Positions 1 through 11,540 of a stretch of DNA of 64,000 nucleotides are shown here, piece after piece; position 1 is the first letter of the stretch, and each line of letters begins with the position of its first letter. The translations under genes and the position numbers were made by a program. The notes under the pieces were generated by a model. It was not told where the DNA came from, did not search any database, and saw only the letters and a list, made by a program, of their open reading frames with translations. Origin of the DNA: Protonemura montana (Eukaryota > Arthropoda > Insecta > Plecoptera > Nemouridae); NCBI GenBank assembly GCA_947568835.1, contig OX387611.1, positions 6,886,001-6,950,000 on the forward strand. The letters run 5' to 3'.

Positions 1-698
1 CCTAGAGCGGTGATTCGTAACCCTGGTATTACTGTCAGTAGCACCGTGCTAACTAGCACCACCATAGCACCAAGCAGTAACCCCGACCTAGAGCGGTGAT
101 TCATAACCCTGGTATTACTGTCAGTAGCACCGTGCTAACTAGCACCACCATAGCACCAAGCAGTAACCCCGACCTAGAGCGGTGATTCGTAACCCTGGTA
201 TTACTGGCAGTAGCACCGTGGTAACTAGCACCACCATAGCATCAAGCAGTAACCCCGACCTAGAGCGGTGATTCGTAACCCTGGTATTACTGTCAGTAGC
301 ACCGTGCTAACTAGCACCATCATAGCATCAAGCAGTAACCCCGATCTAGAGCGGTGATTCGTTACCCTGGTATTACTGTCAGTAGCACCGTGCTAACTAG
401 CACCACCATAGCACCACGCAGTAACCCCGACCTAGAGCGGTGATTCGTAACCCTGGTATTACTGTCAGTAGCACCGTGCTAACTAGCACCACCATAGCAC
501 CAAGCAGTAACCCCGACCTAGAGCGGTGATTCGTAACCCTGGTATTACTGTCAGTAGCACCGTGCTAACTAGCACCATCATAGCATCAAGCAGTAACCCC
601 GACCTAGAGCGTTGATTCGTAACCCTAGTATTACTGCCAGTAGCACCGTGCTAACTAGCACCACCATAGCACCAAGCAGTAACCCCGACCTAGAGCGG
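1..698. repeat. 86-bp tandem repeat, eight copies
   Basis: Eight head-to-tail copies start at 1, 87, 173, 259, 345, 431, 517 and 603, each beginning CCTAGAGCGG, with a ninth start at 689 that breaks off. Copies differ at only a few positions, so the array is young or homogenised. It continues beyond the left edge of the window. No coding role is visible. Confidence 0.95.
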
Positions 699-1794
699 CA
701 GTATTAATTAACACCATTTTCAGTGACTCTGGCTTCAGTAACGCTTCATGCAATTGGTTGCTTTGTCCTCACTGCACTGCGATGATCAACTGAAACCCAG
801 TATGCCTTCTTAATAATGTTACCGTCGTAGCAGCTCCGTAATACCGGTTGCTAGTGGTGCTGAAAACAACCCACTGAAAAGTGCTGCTCAAGATCAGGGT
901 TATTTATTACGAGTATACCACCGGTTGTACCTACGAGAATAGGATGGTTCAAATGTTGGGATACTGTCCAAGATCCTGTCCAATCCTTCATAAACCATAT
1001 ACTGGAAAGCGCTCATGTAGGGTTATTAACGAATAAAACAGAGTTTCTGCAGGATACAGTTGTTAGAACAGGAATGAGGCATTTTAGTGAAAAATGCGTG
1101 AATTAGGACCCAGGTCGACTGGTATATTAAAAACTGTAGGTAAACTACGCTAAATCAGCTGATAAAACGTTTGAAATGAAACAGCTGGTGCCGGCTGTCG
1201 CAACTTCTTTGTCGAGCTGTGGAAGAGCATCATGGAGGGTCAAGATTCCTCTCGTCGTGCCGATGGACAGTCCGTTGGCCAGATTTAGGACCGACATCCT
1301 CAAGGACTAGAATGAAGTGGACGAGTTTGACAGCGAGGAGTTTTGTTATTGGTTTGTTTTGTATGTGAAGGTTTCTTCGTTCGTATTCTTTTGTGAATCA
1401 ACTATTTTTTGTTTGTACGTTCTGCAATTTAATAAAAGTGTGGATTGTTTTCAATGTTTAAGTGTAAAACACATGATTGGGTGTGTTGAAGTGGTGGCCG
1501 AAAGTGGTAGTGGCCGTTGAAGTGGTATGTCATGGTGGCCATGACAACCCTTGTTTCACCCACCCATTACTATTATATTGTGATGAACTGCCCGATGCCG
1601 GGCACGGGTCAAATTATCAATGCGTATTTTTTTTATTTGCAGCTGATATATCGCATCTACAAGTTCAATGAAGTTACATAAAAACTACATAAGAAAGTGG
1701 CAAGCGACAAACTACCACACAATATTCAAACTGGGCTTTGAATGCGAAGTAAAGTCTCATGTTTTCCCGACCTGTTGTTATACGTATTACTTGG
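699..1794. other. Non-coding stretch, nothing recognised
   Basis: Only short open frames (67 and 64 codons) without family resemblance or splice-supported extension. The first ~200 bases after the 86-bp array could be the unique end of an element that carries the array. Confidence 0.5.
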
Positions 1795-2035
1795 TTGATT
1801 ATTGTGTTTAACGACGCACTGATTTGACAACTGGTCATGTGGCACTGGTCTAATGGCTGTGGTGAATGAGTGGTTGATGATGAGGATGATGATGAACCTA
1901 ACCTAACCGTGAAGGGAGGTGGGGATACCCGATAACAGCACGAAGCCTGCTCCTGTCGAAGAGCACTGAGTGGACCACCGGCTTAACGTCCCTTCCAAGA
2001 GACGCTACTACGCGAACAACAGGAGTTCAAATGTT
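1795..2035 (-). mobile_element. SINE with 5S-type head family, truncated copy
   Basis: Read on the minus strand this matches the body and 3' end of the 5S-headed SINE seen complete at 14265-14690: the cysteine-free body around the cctcgac/ggagtaggct region and the end with gcgtcgttaaacac. The 5S head is missing, as in a 5' truncated retroposed copy. Confidence 0.7.
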
Positions 2036-5000
2036 CAATTAAGGCCACCCAGAGGCTAGCCGGAGCTTGTATGGTAACAATGTTAATTTGACAATTTTTA
2101 GGTTTATTTTCCTGGCTAGTGGCTGAACCATATTACTGAAATAAATTAGGAACATTCCTTGGACTATTCTCTATAAATAGACATGAGATTTTTTCAAAAT
2201 ATATATATATTTTTTTTTTTTATTTTAATTTTACCATTTTACAAGAAAAAACCAAAAATATTTGGCTTAAAAAAAATCACTCAAACCAGAAAAAAAATTG
2301 TCCAAAAAGTCCATTAAAAAACTTAAGTCTCAACCATCTGAACTATCTGTAAAATTTTCAAACTGATCCATAGAGTCAGTCCCGAGATAAATGTTCCAAA
2401 AATTTAAAAACGTCGAACTGAGATAACGCGATAGTAAGAGGCACTGTGTTTTTTCCTCATATGGGTTTTGAGCAGAAAACAGTCACACACGGAAAAACCA
2501 AATAATTTTTTGTGGACACAATAATCAATACATTCGATCCGTGGTTGGTTATTAACAATCCTAAAATATTAAAGTAATAAAAAAAAAAAAAAAAAAAAAA
2601 ACCCAACATTTTCTAATTCTAGCCTCCGGGTGGTCTAAACCATTGTCTCTCGCAAATTCTAAATAGTTTGTGTTCTCACGGTTGGTCAGAAAAATTAAAT
2701 AAGTTGTGAGCGTGTTGGCACTTCACTTTATTAAAACATGAAGAACATGTATAGCGTGATTTGTTAGTGCGCAAATAATTGAGCCTTTTCCGGATTTCAC
2801 AAAATTTCTTCTATGTTGAAATAAAATCGTTTTCGTTTTTCAGTAGATAATTGTTGTATGACCGATATTTCGGTTGATATTATCGAAGTTTACTGTCATG
2901 TGTCCCTTAAACGTCTAGAGCTAGTTATTATAGAGTTATTTTATTATTATGAACACTACAGCCGTCTCAAAAATTGATGCCACCGTAAAATATAACTTCC
3001 CCGTTTGGTCATCAATTTTTGAAACGGTTCTAGCGTTCATAGTAAGAAAATATCCCGTGCATTGCAAGCATTTGCATTTTTAATAAGATTTCAGCTAAGT
3101 ATTACAAATTCTTTTTTATGTGTAGCGTTGCTTTGACAACGTTGACAAAACAAATATAAATAGATAGTTATGTTGTTAAGAAAACTAGCGGCCCAAAACA
3201 CATAGTGAAATTTTTCTTGAGTTACCAAGTTGCTACATAACATTCTTTGTCAAACAAACGTGTTCTTGTACGATTTATGTTCATCCTGTAAAGTGTTAAA
3301 ATTTCAACCCGTCTTGACTGTTTACTATAAACTGTGTTGTCAACAGAAGTGCCCAACCATCGGGCACACACCAGAGATTGAATTGCAACGAATAATTCTT
3401 CCTTAATTTGAAAATTTTTGGAAGAAACCTGAGGAAAGATCTAACGGATTTCTTAACAAAAACAAAAATAAAAATATCTGGAAAAGTTACACTAACTTAT
3501 TAACAATAAACCATTTCAAAGAGTCAGCAGTATCATAGTGATTCACTTGTTATCCTTGTTACTTAAAGAAATAGTTGAATTTAATCAAGCCTCAAGCCAT
3601 CATTCACAAGGCCTGACATGGAGACCAGAAAAATGTTCTGGTCATCGCTTAAAAGAAGATTGAAGAAGTTCAAGGCCTGGTGCGATGTGGATGGTAACTA
3701 TATTTACCTGTTCAGGTGGATACTTGTCAAGCAAGGTAAGAAATAGGTTATCATTCTTTAGCCAGTGAAAAAAAAACGGAGTCATGTAGGAATTGTGGAT
3801 CTCAAATTTCTTCAATATTTTCAATACCAAACTATACATAACAAAGTATACTCGTGCCAACTATTTTGAAAAGCCTACCTTATTAGTTGTATCAGGTTAT
3901 TATAGATCTTTTTTTTTAATGGAATTTCCGAAAAAATGTCCACTAAAAGATATATTGCATTGCCAAAACATGTGTTACTTACCCCAATAACAGAATAAAA
4001 AAAAGGATTTTGTTCCCGAGATCCCCCAGAAAAAAAAGATTGAGGTATTACAACCCCCTTAACCATAACCCGTATGAAAGCCTATAACATACTATCAAAG
4101 ATTGTGTGTTCAAAACAAATCGCCGAGACGGAATCTTCTTTTTCTTCTTTCATGCTTTCTTTTCACACAGGATTCTGGTCGGCCATCGACAAAGCAAACG
4201 AGTTACCACCTTCAAAACTAGCCGTCTTCACGGCCCGTTTCGTGGCAGTCTACATTGCCTACATGACTTTCATTGGATTACCAATGGTTGCGTACACGTC
4301 AATAGGAGAACCACTCGAAGTCATTTTGGAGCCAATTAACTTCGCGGTTATTGCAATGGTGTTCCTCGGCAACGCCCTCTGCCTTCTGTACGGAAGCGAT
4401 CATCTCCAGGAAGCTGTGATTGCCTACGAAGCGATGGCAGAAATGGAAAGGAAACTTCCACATTGTCCTTCTTTTATTTTAAGAAAAAGAAAGACATTCG
4501 GCACAGCCGTGTTTATAATCGCGATTTTTTCTTCGGTTGCCTTTATTTTTATTATTTTTCCTCTTGTTCCTCATTTTTTAACCACTAAAGTTCTGATAAC
4601 AAGGTAAATTAATATCAAACATGTTACCTAGATTTACGCCTAATGCACGAACTTTTTTAATTGGATGTGCACGCAATGGCTCCTAAATGCACAGTAGCGT
4701 CTCGTGAAATACTTAAGTTATTTTGCATAGATACCCCAATTATGGTCATGGTCGGTTTGGTAGGCTTCACCCCCCCTCCACAAAAAAAAAATGGTTCCAA
4801 AGATGCTTTAGGCAAAAATCTGGGTGTTTTATGTATATTTTGGGCAGAACACTCACAACGAAAACCATTTTTATACCCGATTATAAGTTATATGCTTTTA
4901 ACTTCACTGCCAGCATTAAGTTATGTGGCGCAAAACAACCTCGCTGTTGACGCGCCTATAAACCCCACTATTTAATAAGTTATAGAAAACATTTTTTCGA

Positions 5001-5164
5001 AAATTTTTAAGCCACTTTCTGTCAATATTCAGATGAGTTTTAAAACTGTATTCGCAGCACAATCAGAAAAATGCAAAAATCAGGATCTATGCTGGTTTGA
5101 TTCCGTGAAAAGGAGTGTTTTTGGCAAACCATTTCAAAAAGTTTCCCGAATGCAAAAACTTAAG

Positions 5165-5395
5165 CCTCAAAAATTAATGCCCAAACGGTGACACGAACCC
5201 CGATCTCCACCTATCAGAAATATTGCTCTAACCAATTGAGCCACATTGCCATACTTTTTTTGAGAGCACTTGAGTGCATGTCACGAGAATGACGGATCTC
5301 CAAGGAGTAGAACAATGAGGCTGTGAATACTCACAGTTACGCTGATTCTAGTGACGCTATACCACGTCACAACCATTCAATCTCGAATAACTACA
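5165..5395 (-). mobile_element. tRNA-headed SINE in intron 2 of gene A
   Basis: Same element as 24725-24965 (shared by both inverted arms, so older than the duplication). On the minus strand it shows tRNA-like A-box (ggctcaattggttagagca) and B-box (ggttcg) sequence and a tail ending ggcattaatttttgag. Confidence 0.7.
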
Positions 5396-5884
5396 ATTTG
5401 ACGTTGAATGCATTTTAATTATGTAGTATTTTATAGTATTATAGTGTATGCAATTATACGGAAGTGTTCCTAATAATAAGATAATCTGCGCATTACAAGA
5501 GTTTGCAATTTAAATTAGATTTCACAGAATGTACCTTTATTTGCTTGCAGGCTCTGGTTTCCATTCGATCATACAGAAAGTGTTGTATTCGAGATTAATC
5601 TCGCCATCGTCCTAGCGATTGGACTGAAATCCACCGTTTATTTTCAATCATCGGTTGCCTTTCTCGTCTTACTTCTCGTACAAGCCTCTTCACATTTGGA
5701 ACTTCTCAATTGCAACCTCGTCAAGTTACGAGATTCTGCGCATCGGAAAACTTCGGATAGACTCGGCTTAAAGAGGCGTGGTTTGCCATTTCAGATGGTC
5801 GTCAACTTAGAGATGGAACGCATCATGCGTAGGTGCGTTCGGCATCATCAGGCCGTGATCAGGTGAATATTTCCATCTGAATTA

Positions 5885-6230
5885 TACTGGTCTTTAGACG
5901 TATGTCTACTTTACCTAACCTTAGCACTATTTTTGACAAAAACTATTTGAACAGGGTTTTGAATGCTAAGTGAAGAACAACTAAATTTACCAACGTTTCT
6001 TAACTTGTACCTGTTACTTTACCAAGGGTTAAAGCAGTCAAAGTAAAAAACGCCAAATTGTTCGGGGTCACATTTTAGGAAATACAAAGTAAGTTAGTTT
6101 TTGAGTCATCGACCTCGATTATTTTAGTTAGATGCATTTAGAATGCTTGAACTAGGTAATTGTTTGAATTTTTTGTGGTTATTTTGTTATCAGAAAATTG
6201 TCAGGACAGCTTACAGCTGATTTGAAATAG
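5885..6230. mobile_element. Fold-back element copy in intron 3 of gene A
   Basis: Contains the family's outer sequence (gtctactttacctaacctta), the arm ending in an agcagtc-like block, and part of the loop (gttatcagaaaattgtcagg). The matching copy in gene B is at 23900-24235, so the insertion is older than the inverted duplication. Only one arm is well preserved. Confidence 0.6.
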
Positions 6231-7021
6231 CATGACCAATTTTCGATTTATTTTTAGGTTTACTCAATGTTTCGAAACGTTTAGAATATGTACATAGATG
6301 TCGAAAGTTTTGAAAACACTGACGAAGTCGATTTCATATCTCGAAAAAATGAGTGCACTGATTGTTTTATTTCTCTTACCCTTCAAAGGTTCGTGTCAGC
6401 TCTCGAAGAAGCATTCAGCATATTAATCACGATCTACCTCGTCGGCTGCATAATTCCGGCGATTTTCACCGTTTTCATATACGAAAATGCAAGTATGCTT
6501 CAACCTTCGATGGTGATAAATAAAAAATAGGTATCCTGCAAAGTTGATTGGGCAGTTAATATCGCTCAATTTAAGCCACACAATTTCATTGGATACGGTT
6601 TGTATCGAAAAAAAAAAAATACAAAACGTTCGAAACAAAAATCTGTCCTTGGCGAATTGTTCAAGGGAAGTTGGGGGGGGGGGGGGGGGAGATAGATTAT
6701 TTGGCTTAGATATGGGAAAGCATTGAAACGCGTGTGGCAATCAACCAAGACACCAATATATAGCCAATCAGTCTTTATTCTATCGCCATATACGCTTTAG
6801 CATCTCAGGCCGGGGCTAGACTGTCCGTACCATCCTCCTGTAGTGGCCGAGGACGCGCCCGAGGCGCCCAGGGCGGCAACCCTTGCAGTTTCAACAAAAA
6901 ACAATTAGAGTTTATATTCAGAAATAACGTCATAGATAAGTTCCCAAAAAAAATATTACTCAAGCCAGTTTTCTTTTAAATTCTTCCTGTTTTGGGGTAG
7001 GCTATAAATTCGTAATTTATT

Positions 7022-7376
7022 TATTTAATTATTTGTGGTGTTTAACGACGCACTGTTTTGACATCTGGCCATGCGGCACTGTTCTAATGGCGTCGGTGAA
7101 TGAATGGATGATGATGAAGGTGATGATGAACCTAATCCAGCCTAGAAGGGAGGAGGGGAAACCCGGAACCAGCACGTAGCCTACTCCTGTCGAAGAGCAC
7201 TCAGGGGACCACCGGTTTAACGTCCTTTCCGAAGGACGGTACAACGCGAACAACAGGATTCCTCCAGAAATCCATGCTATCGAGAGGTTAATAAGCAATG
7301 TGAATAAAGTTGCTGTACTAACTTTCATCCCACCAACCTCTCTCCTAAACAGAACTGGTCTTTTGTATGATGGTCA
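7022..7376 (-). mobile_element. 5S-headed SINE in intron 4 of gene A
   Basis: Minus-strand copy running from the 3' end (gtggtgtttaacgacgcact) to gatgggtgaccatcatac within the 5S-derived head, where it is truncated. Gene B lacks it at the matching site near 23120-23200, so it inserted in A after duplication, or was lost from B. Confidence 0.8.
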
Positions 7377-9894
7377 CCCATTCATTACTACGCTTGGATA
7401 TTGTTTAATTGTAGTGCTTTTCAATGTACTTGACTTTTTTTGGGTCATGTCATATCAAGTTGTATCAGAAGCTAATCTTACAAACTGTGACTTCTTGAAA
7501 GATTGACTACAACTTCTTTCACACGTCTTTGTCAATGGTAAGCTTGATATTTTCCGACCCACCAAGATTGCGACTTTTGATTTTAATACTAATTTTACAA
7601 ATTGATAACTCTGAGCAGAGTTATGTAACTTACTTCAGAAATCTTTGCAGTATATTAACAGATACTTTTTAATAAATCTGTTTTTTTTGCAGGCAGAAAA
7701 GTTCACCGCCATAATGATTGTCCATCTTTTTGGGCTTTTTTCTATGACTTTGGGTCTGTTTTGGGTCTGTTTTACGTTACTAACAAGATCACCACGGAGG
7801 TAAGAATGTTTTTTTTTACTTTAAGATCATGTACTGTAATATACTTCCTTGTTTACCTATTAAATTAATGGAAGTGCATGCAACTGGTTTATACCGAGTC
7901 ATACGGCAACGAAATGTTAAATAAATTACTTCTACTGGGCTCAAGGAGTGAACTAAAATTAATTTAGAAATGGTAATTTTTGGTAGAAATATTAAAACAT
8001 TGTGATTTATTGTATTTTATTGCACGGTATCAGGCAACAAAGTAAACCGCAAAGTATTGAAGTAAACTTGAAAACATAACGATCCAATAGTTGTTAAGTT
8101 GTCGTCATTTTCTTGTTTCCTTGTATTTCCTCTCAAAATCGTTGCATCAATTATACCGCTGGCCAGTTTTTTTTACAGCCTAACTATACACACTTCCACC
8201 GATGTCTCCAAATAAAACGTAATCCATCAGCATACTTTTGCTGTAAAAGGTAACAAATTAGATCAGGCACTTTAGCTGTGGGCGCGCACTCCCCAACTGT
8301 CTTCTACTTCAACGGGTAAACACATTTTAGGTTATGTCGACAAAACATCGTTCAGCTCTGTATTTTCATCGCATTTGTATTTTCCACGAATTAACGAAGC
8401 GTAGAAACGTAGATACTGAGACGGTTATTTATTGTGGCACTTTTTTTAATTTAAATCTAGTACAATATGGATAAGTGGTGTCAAAACAGTAGGTCGAGTA
8501 AACTTTAGTTGCCCAACTGTCATGTGTCATCTTTTCAGAGCGAGTCAATCAGAGATGCCGTGTATGAGTGCGACTGGCTGCGCATGTCGGCCAGTTTCAA
8601 ACGATCTATGCGCATCATGATGTCGCGTAGCAACCAGCCGATTGTTTTGACAGTTGGTTGGGGAATTCCGATGACGTTGGAGACGTTTCAAAACGTAAGA
8701 AGGATTATGATTATGACCTGAGCGATGTCACATCAACTTTACATCTCAAACACGTTGGTCCAGAGTAGCCTTTTTTAGTTTAAATACTAGCAGAACTTGC
8801 TACCAGATTTTTAAAGACCCAACTTCAAGGTCAAAGCAAATTTAAGCAAATTTAATGGAAACTTTTATAAGCTGGCCGTAACCAGTTAAAGTTGATTTTT
8901 AAATGTCACGTCAATCCCTTTAGAGAACGATTTATATATATTTTATCAAAAATAGAATATAAAATGACAAAAATACAACAGGAAGGCGAGGATGAGTGGA
9001 TCTCCTATTTTAATTCATGGTTTAGCTTTTTAAACTTTGATGTTTATAAAGTTATTTTTGCATAGAGTCTTAATTGAATATAACACAAAAATTCTGATGA
9101 TCCTTTCACCGAAATGAAATGTTACTTTAGAATTATTTTTTACATATATGTATTATTAGCATTGGTCTTTATGGCTTTAAGTCAAAACGAAATAACAAGC
9201 TAGACTTTTACTTTTTTTATAATTACTCAGCAATAATTCGTTGAAAAGGTAGGCTGCTTTAAAATAAAAAGTACCTACCTGCCAAATATTTGTGAATATT
9301 TTTTGAAAAATGATTTGAAAGTCAAAATCTCTCCTTTTTTGCTGGACTAGAATGTGTTTGTCTGCAGTGAGTTTGAGAAAAACAATTAACCTAATGCTTA
9401 CTTTTATTTTCAGTTGTTTTGGCTCATCTGTAAGTTTAACACATTTGTGAAGGATATGAGCGGAGCGAAGAAGAACGCCAATAACTTGTAACTTGAAGAT
9501 ATTTGACATTTCGTAACGAAACAAGTTCTTACTTCGTTTGTTTAGTTGGGACTTCGATAGACGAATCAAGTCATGATTCGCATCAGAAAAATTATCAAGC
9601 AAGCACTGGATTACTGGATTGTACCAACAAATACGCAAGTCACAATTATAATTGTTTTATAAAGACTTTCATTGCGTTTGTTGCAGTTGTTCGTCCTAAC
9701 CTACCAGTACTATACACTTTTGATTGACAGCACTTCAACAAGTGCCCCTGCCACGCAAGGTAGCCTCATCTACGTCGCAGTTCCAATAAATAAAGACAAC
9801 AATGACTCGAGCGATTCAGAAGAAACGGTTTTGGTACTCTTTCATAGTACACCAGGATGTAATGTGCCATGTTTTTGTTTGTTTTGAAGTTGTT

Positions 9895-10790
9895 TATTTA
9901 GAAAAAAATGCTATTTACAGTACATTTTACATTTTTGTTCTTTCTTAGCTTAAATTTTTACTTAGATACTAACAAAACTTTCTAATTTTTTACTAAACTT
10001 AACAAAATTTTCCTCGCCTTTGATGTTTGCAGGAAGTGCATAATATTTTCTTACTCCTCTATGAAATATACTATTAACAGCCTTGCCTTCTACTTACGAA
10101 TTTCTTTCTGATCTAGTATTATGTTCATGATCTTTAATATTTAGTCTATTTTCTAAGTACATAGGCATTTTACCATGTAGGATCTTAAATATAAAAGTAC
10201 ATACATCTATTTCAAAATTTTCTTTAACATTTTTCCATTGAAGTTTATTTAGCACTTCTCTTTGGTCAGAGAACCAACTTTCTTTTAATATTATTCTAGC
10301 TGCCCTGTTTTGAAGTTTTTGCAGTTTCTTACATTAATTTTCGTTTGCTATTGCTAGTACTGTGCTACAGTATTTAAAATGTGGTTTAATGATGGTATTG
10401 AAGATGATTGATTTTGTCCACATTGAAAGTTGTCTGCTTACTCTGTACAAGTATCCTAATTTTTTATCGATTTTGTTTGTTACTGATTTTATATGGTCCT
10501 TGAAATTTAATTTATTATCTATAATCACTCCTAGGTACTTGATTTCACTAACAGTTTCAATATCAGTCCCCTTTATGACTATTTTATTTTTCTGGTGACT
10601 TTCTTGTGATACACCTTTGTTTACATACATTATTTTGGACTTGGTTTCGTTTAGTTTAAGTTTATTAACATTTAGCCATTTGGACATTATATTAACATCA
10701 AAATTTAGTTTGTCTGCAACATCGTCAATATTTCGCCCACTCGTCCATATTACCATGTCGTCGGCATGGTGTGACCTGTCTAAGACTTGA
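9895..10790 (-). mobile_element. Non-LTR retrotransposon 3' fragment (reverse transcriptase)
   Basis: On the minus strand 10334-10756 codes for the 3' half of a LINE reverse transcriptase: HHADDMVIW (the [FY]ADD catalytic box region), then LNETKSKIMYV and KYLGVIIDNKLNFKDHI, the usual thumb motifs. Beyond an in-frame stop the homology goes on to about 10080 (KLQNRAARIILKES). It is 5' truncated and decayed. It lies directly beyond the last exon of gene A. Confidence 0.8.
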
Positions 10791-10969
10791 ATGTTGTTTC
10801 ATTTGTGCGCTTTTAAGAGCGCTTATCCCTGTATGTTTTAATCTTTTCTCTAAATGCTTTCTCAGGTATGTGTTTGGCAAACAGTAAAATGTTTTTGTTT
10901 TATTATTAACAACATTATAATCGTCTCAAAAATTGATGCCCAAACGCGGATGTCCGCGTTTGGGATTTA

Positions 10970-11395
10970 CTTTGCCCCAGTGCAGCTTTCACGTGTTTGA
11001 CTGGGCATGTGACTCTGCCCCAGTGCAACTTTCACGTGTTTGACTGGGCATGTGACTCTGCCCCAGTGCAACTTTCACGTGTTTGACTGGGCATGTGACT
11101 CTGCCCCAGAGCAAATTTCACATGTTCGACTGGGCATGTGACTCTGTCCCAGTGCAACATTCACGTGTTCGACTGGGCATGTGACTCTGCCCCAGTGCAG
11201 CTTTCACGTGTTCGACTGGGCATGTGACTCTGTCCCAGTGTAACTTTCACGTGTTTGACTGGGCATGTGACTCTGCCCCAGTGCAACTTTCACGTGCTCG
11301 ACTGGGTATGTGACTCTGCCCCAGTGCAACTTTCACGTGCTCGACTGGGTATGTGACTCTGCCCCAGTGCAACTTTCACGTGTTTGAATGGCAGA
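10970..11395. repeat. 43-bp minisatellite, about 10 copies (locus C1)
   Basis: Units of 43 bp with gactgggcatgtgactctg and a cacgtg core. The unique right flank (gactggcagaattgctcg, then gcgctctcgctcggagctg and atgacgtcatcgagca) is the same as right of the array at 30755-31512. This places the array in what was intron 5 of a receptor copy, though no receptor exon survives here. Confidence 0.9.
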
Positions 11396-11540
11396 ATTGC
11401 TCGTTTTCCGGTCACTCCTCGTGCATCACGTTAGTGATCACGTGTTCGGGTGGGAGCGCTCTCGCTCGGAGCTGGTGCAAACCCAGAGGAGAGCATGACG
11501 TCATCGAGCAGGTTTAAAACCTGCGCCGTCGCAAGCCAGT

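Larger units (their letters stand above)
2386..9765 (+). repeat. Left arm of large inverted duplication (receptor gene A)
   Basis: This stretch is the reverse complement of 20745-27848, including the receptor gene, introns, upstream flank, a poly-A/poly-T run (2579-2600 against about 27625-27644) and intron-borne repeats. Homology starts near gataaatgttcc (2386) and ends in the last receptor exon near 9765, where the two copies abruptly differ. The arm carries a SINE at 7022-7376 that the other arm lacks. Divergence looks low by eye but was not computed. Confidence 0.9.
3618..9887 (+). pseudogene. Odorant receptor gene A (7tm_6), frameshifted
   Basis: Insect odorant receptors are seven-transmembrane proteins that form ligand-gated cation channels with the co-receptor Orco in sensory neuron dendrites. 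Exons: 3618-3735, 4171-4603, 5551-5862, 6389-6488, 7693-7799, 8539-8694, 9686-9887. Family marks: SHLELLNCNLVKLRDSA with CVRHHQAVIR in exon 3, and the diagnostic C-terminal block in exon 6 (ECDWLRMSASFKRSMRIMM, then LTVGWGIPMTLETFQ) followed by the YxYYTLL end in exon 7. Intron 4 has a GC donor (aat|gcaagt), shared with copy B. Exon 5 is 107 nt where B, E and F have 105 nt, a net +2 shift that breaks the frame, so I call it a pseudogene. All other exons are open. The start was chosen by exon-1 length (118 nt), equal to B and F. The last exon has a 50-residue tail beyond the usual end because the duplication breakpoint replaced the 3' sequence. Confidence 0.85.

Noticed and set aside
1317-1671. 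Two short frames near the left edge
   Set aside because: Short, overlapping, no motif or splice context.
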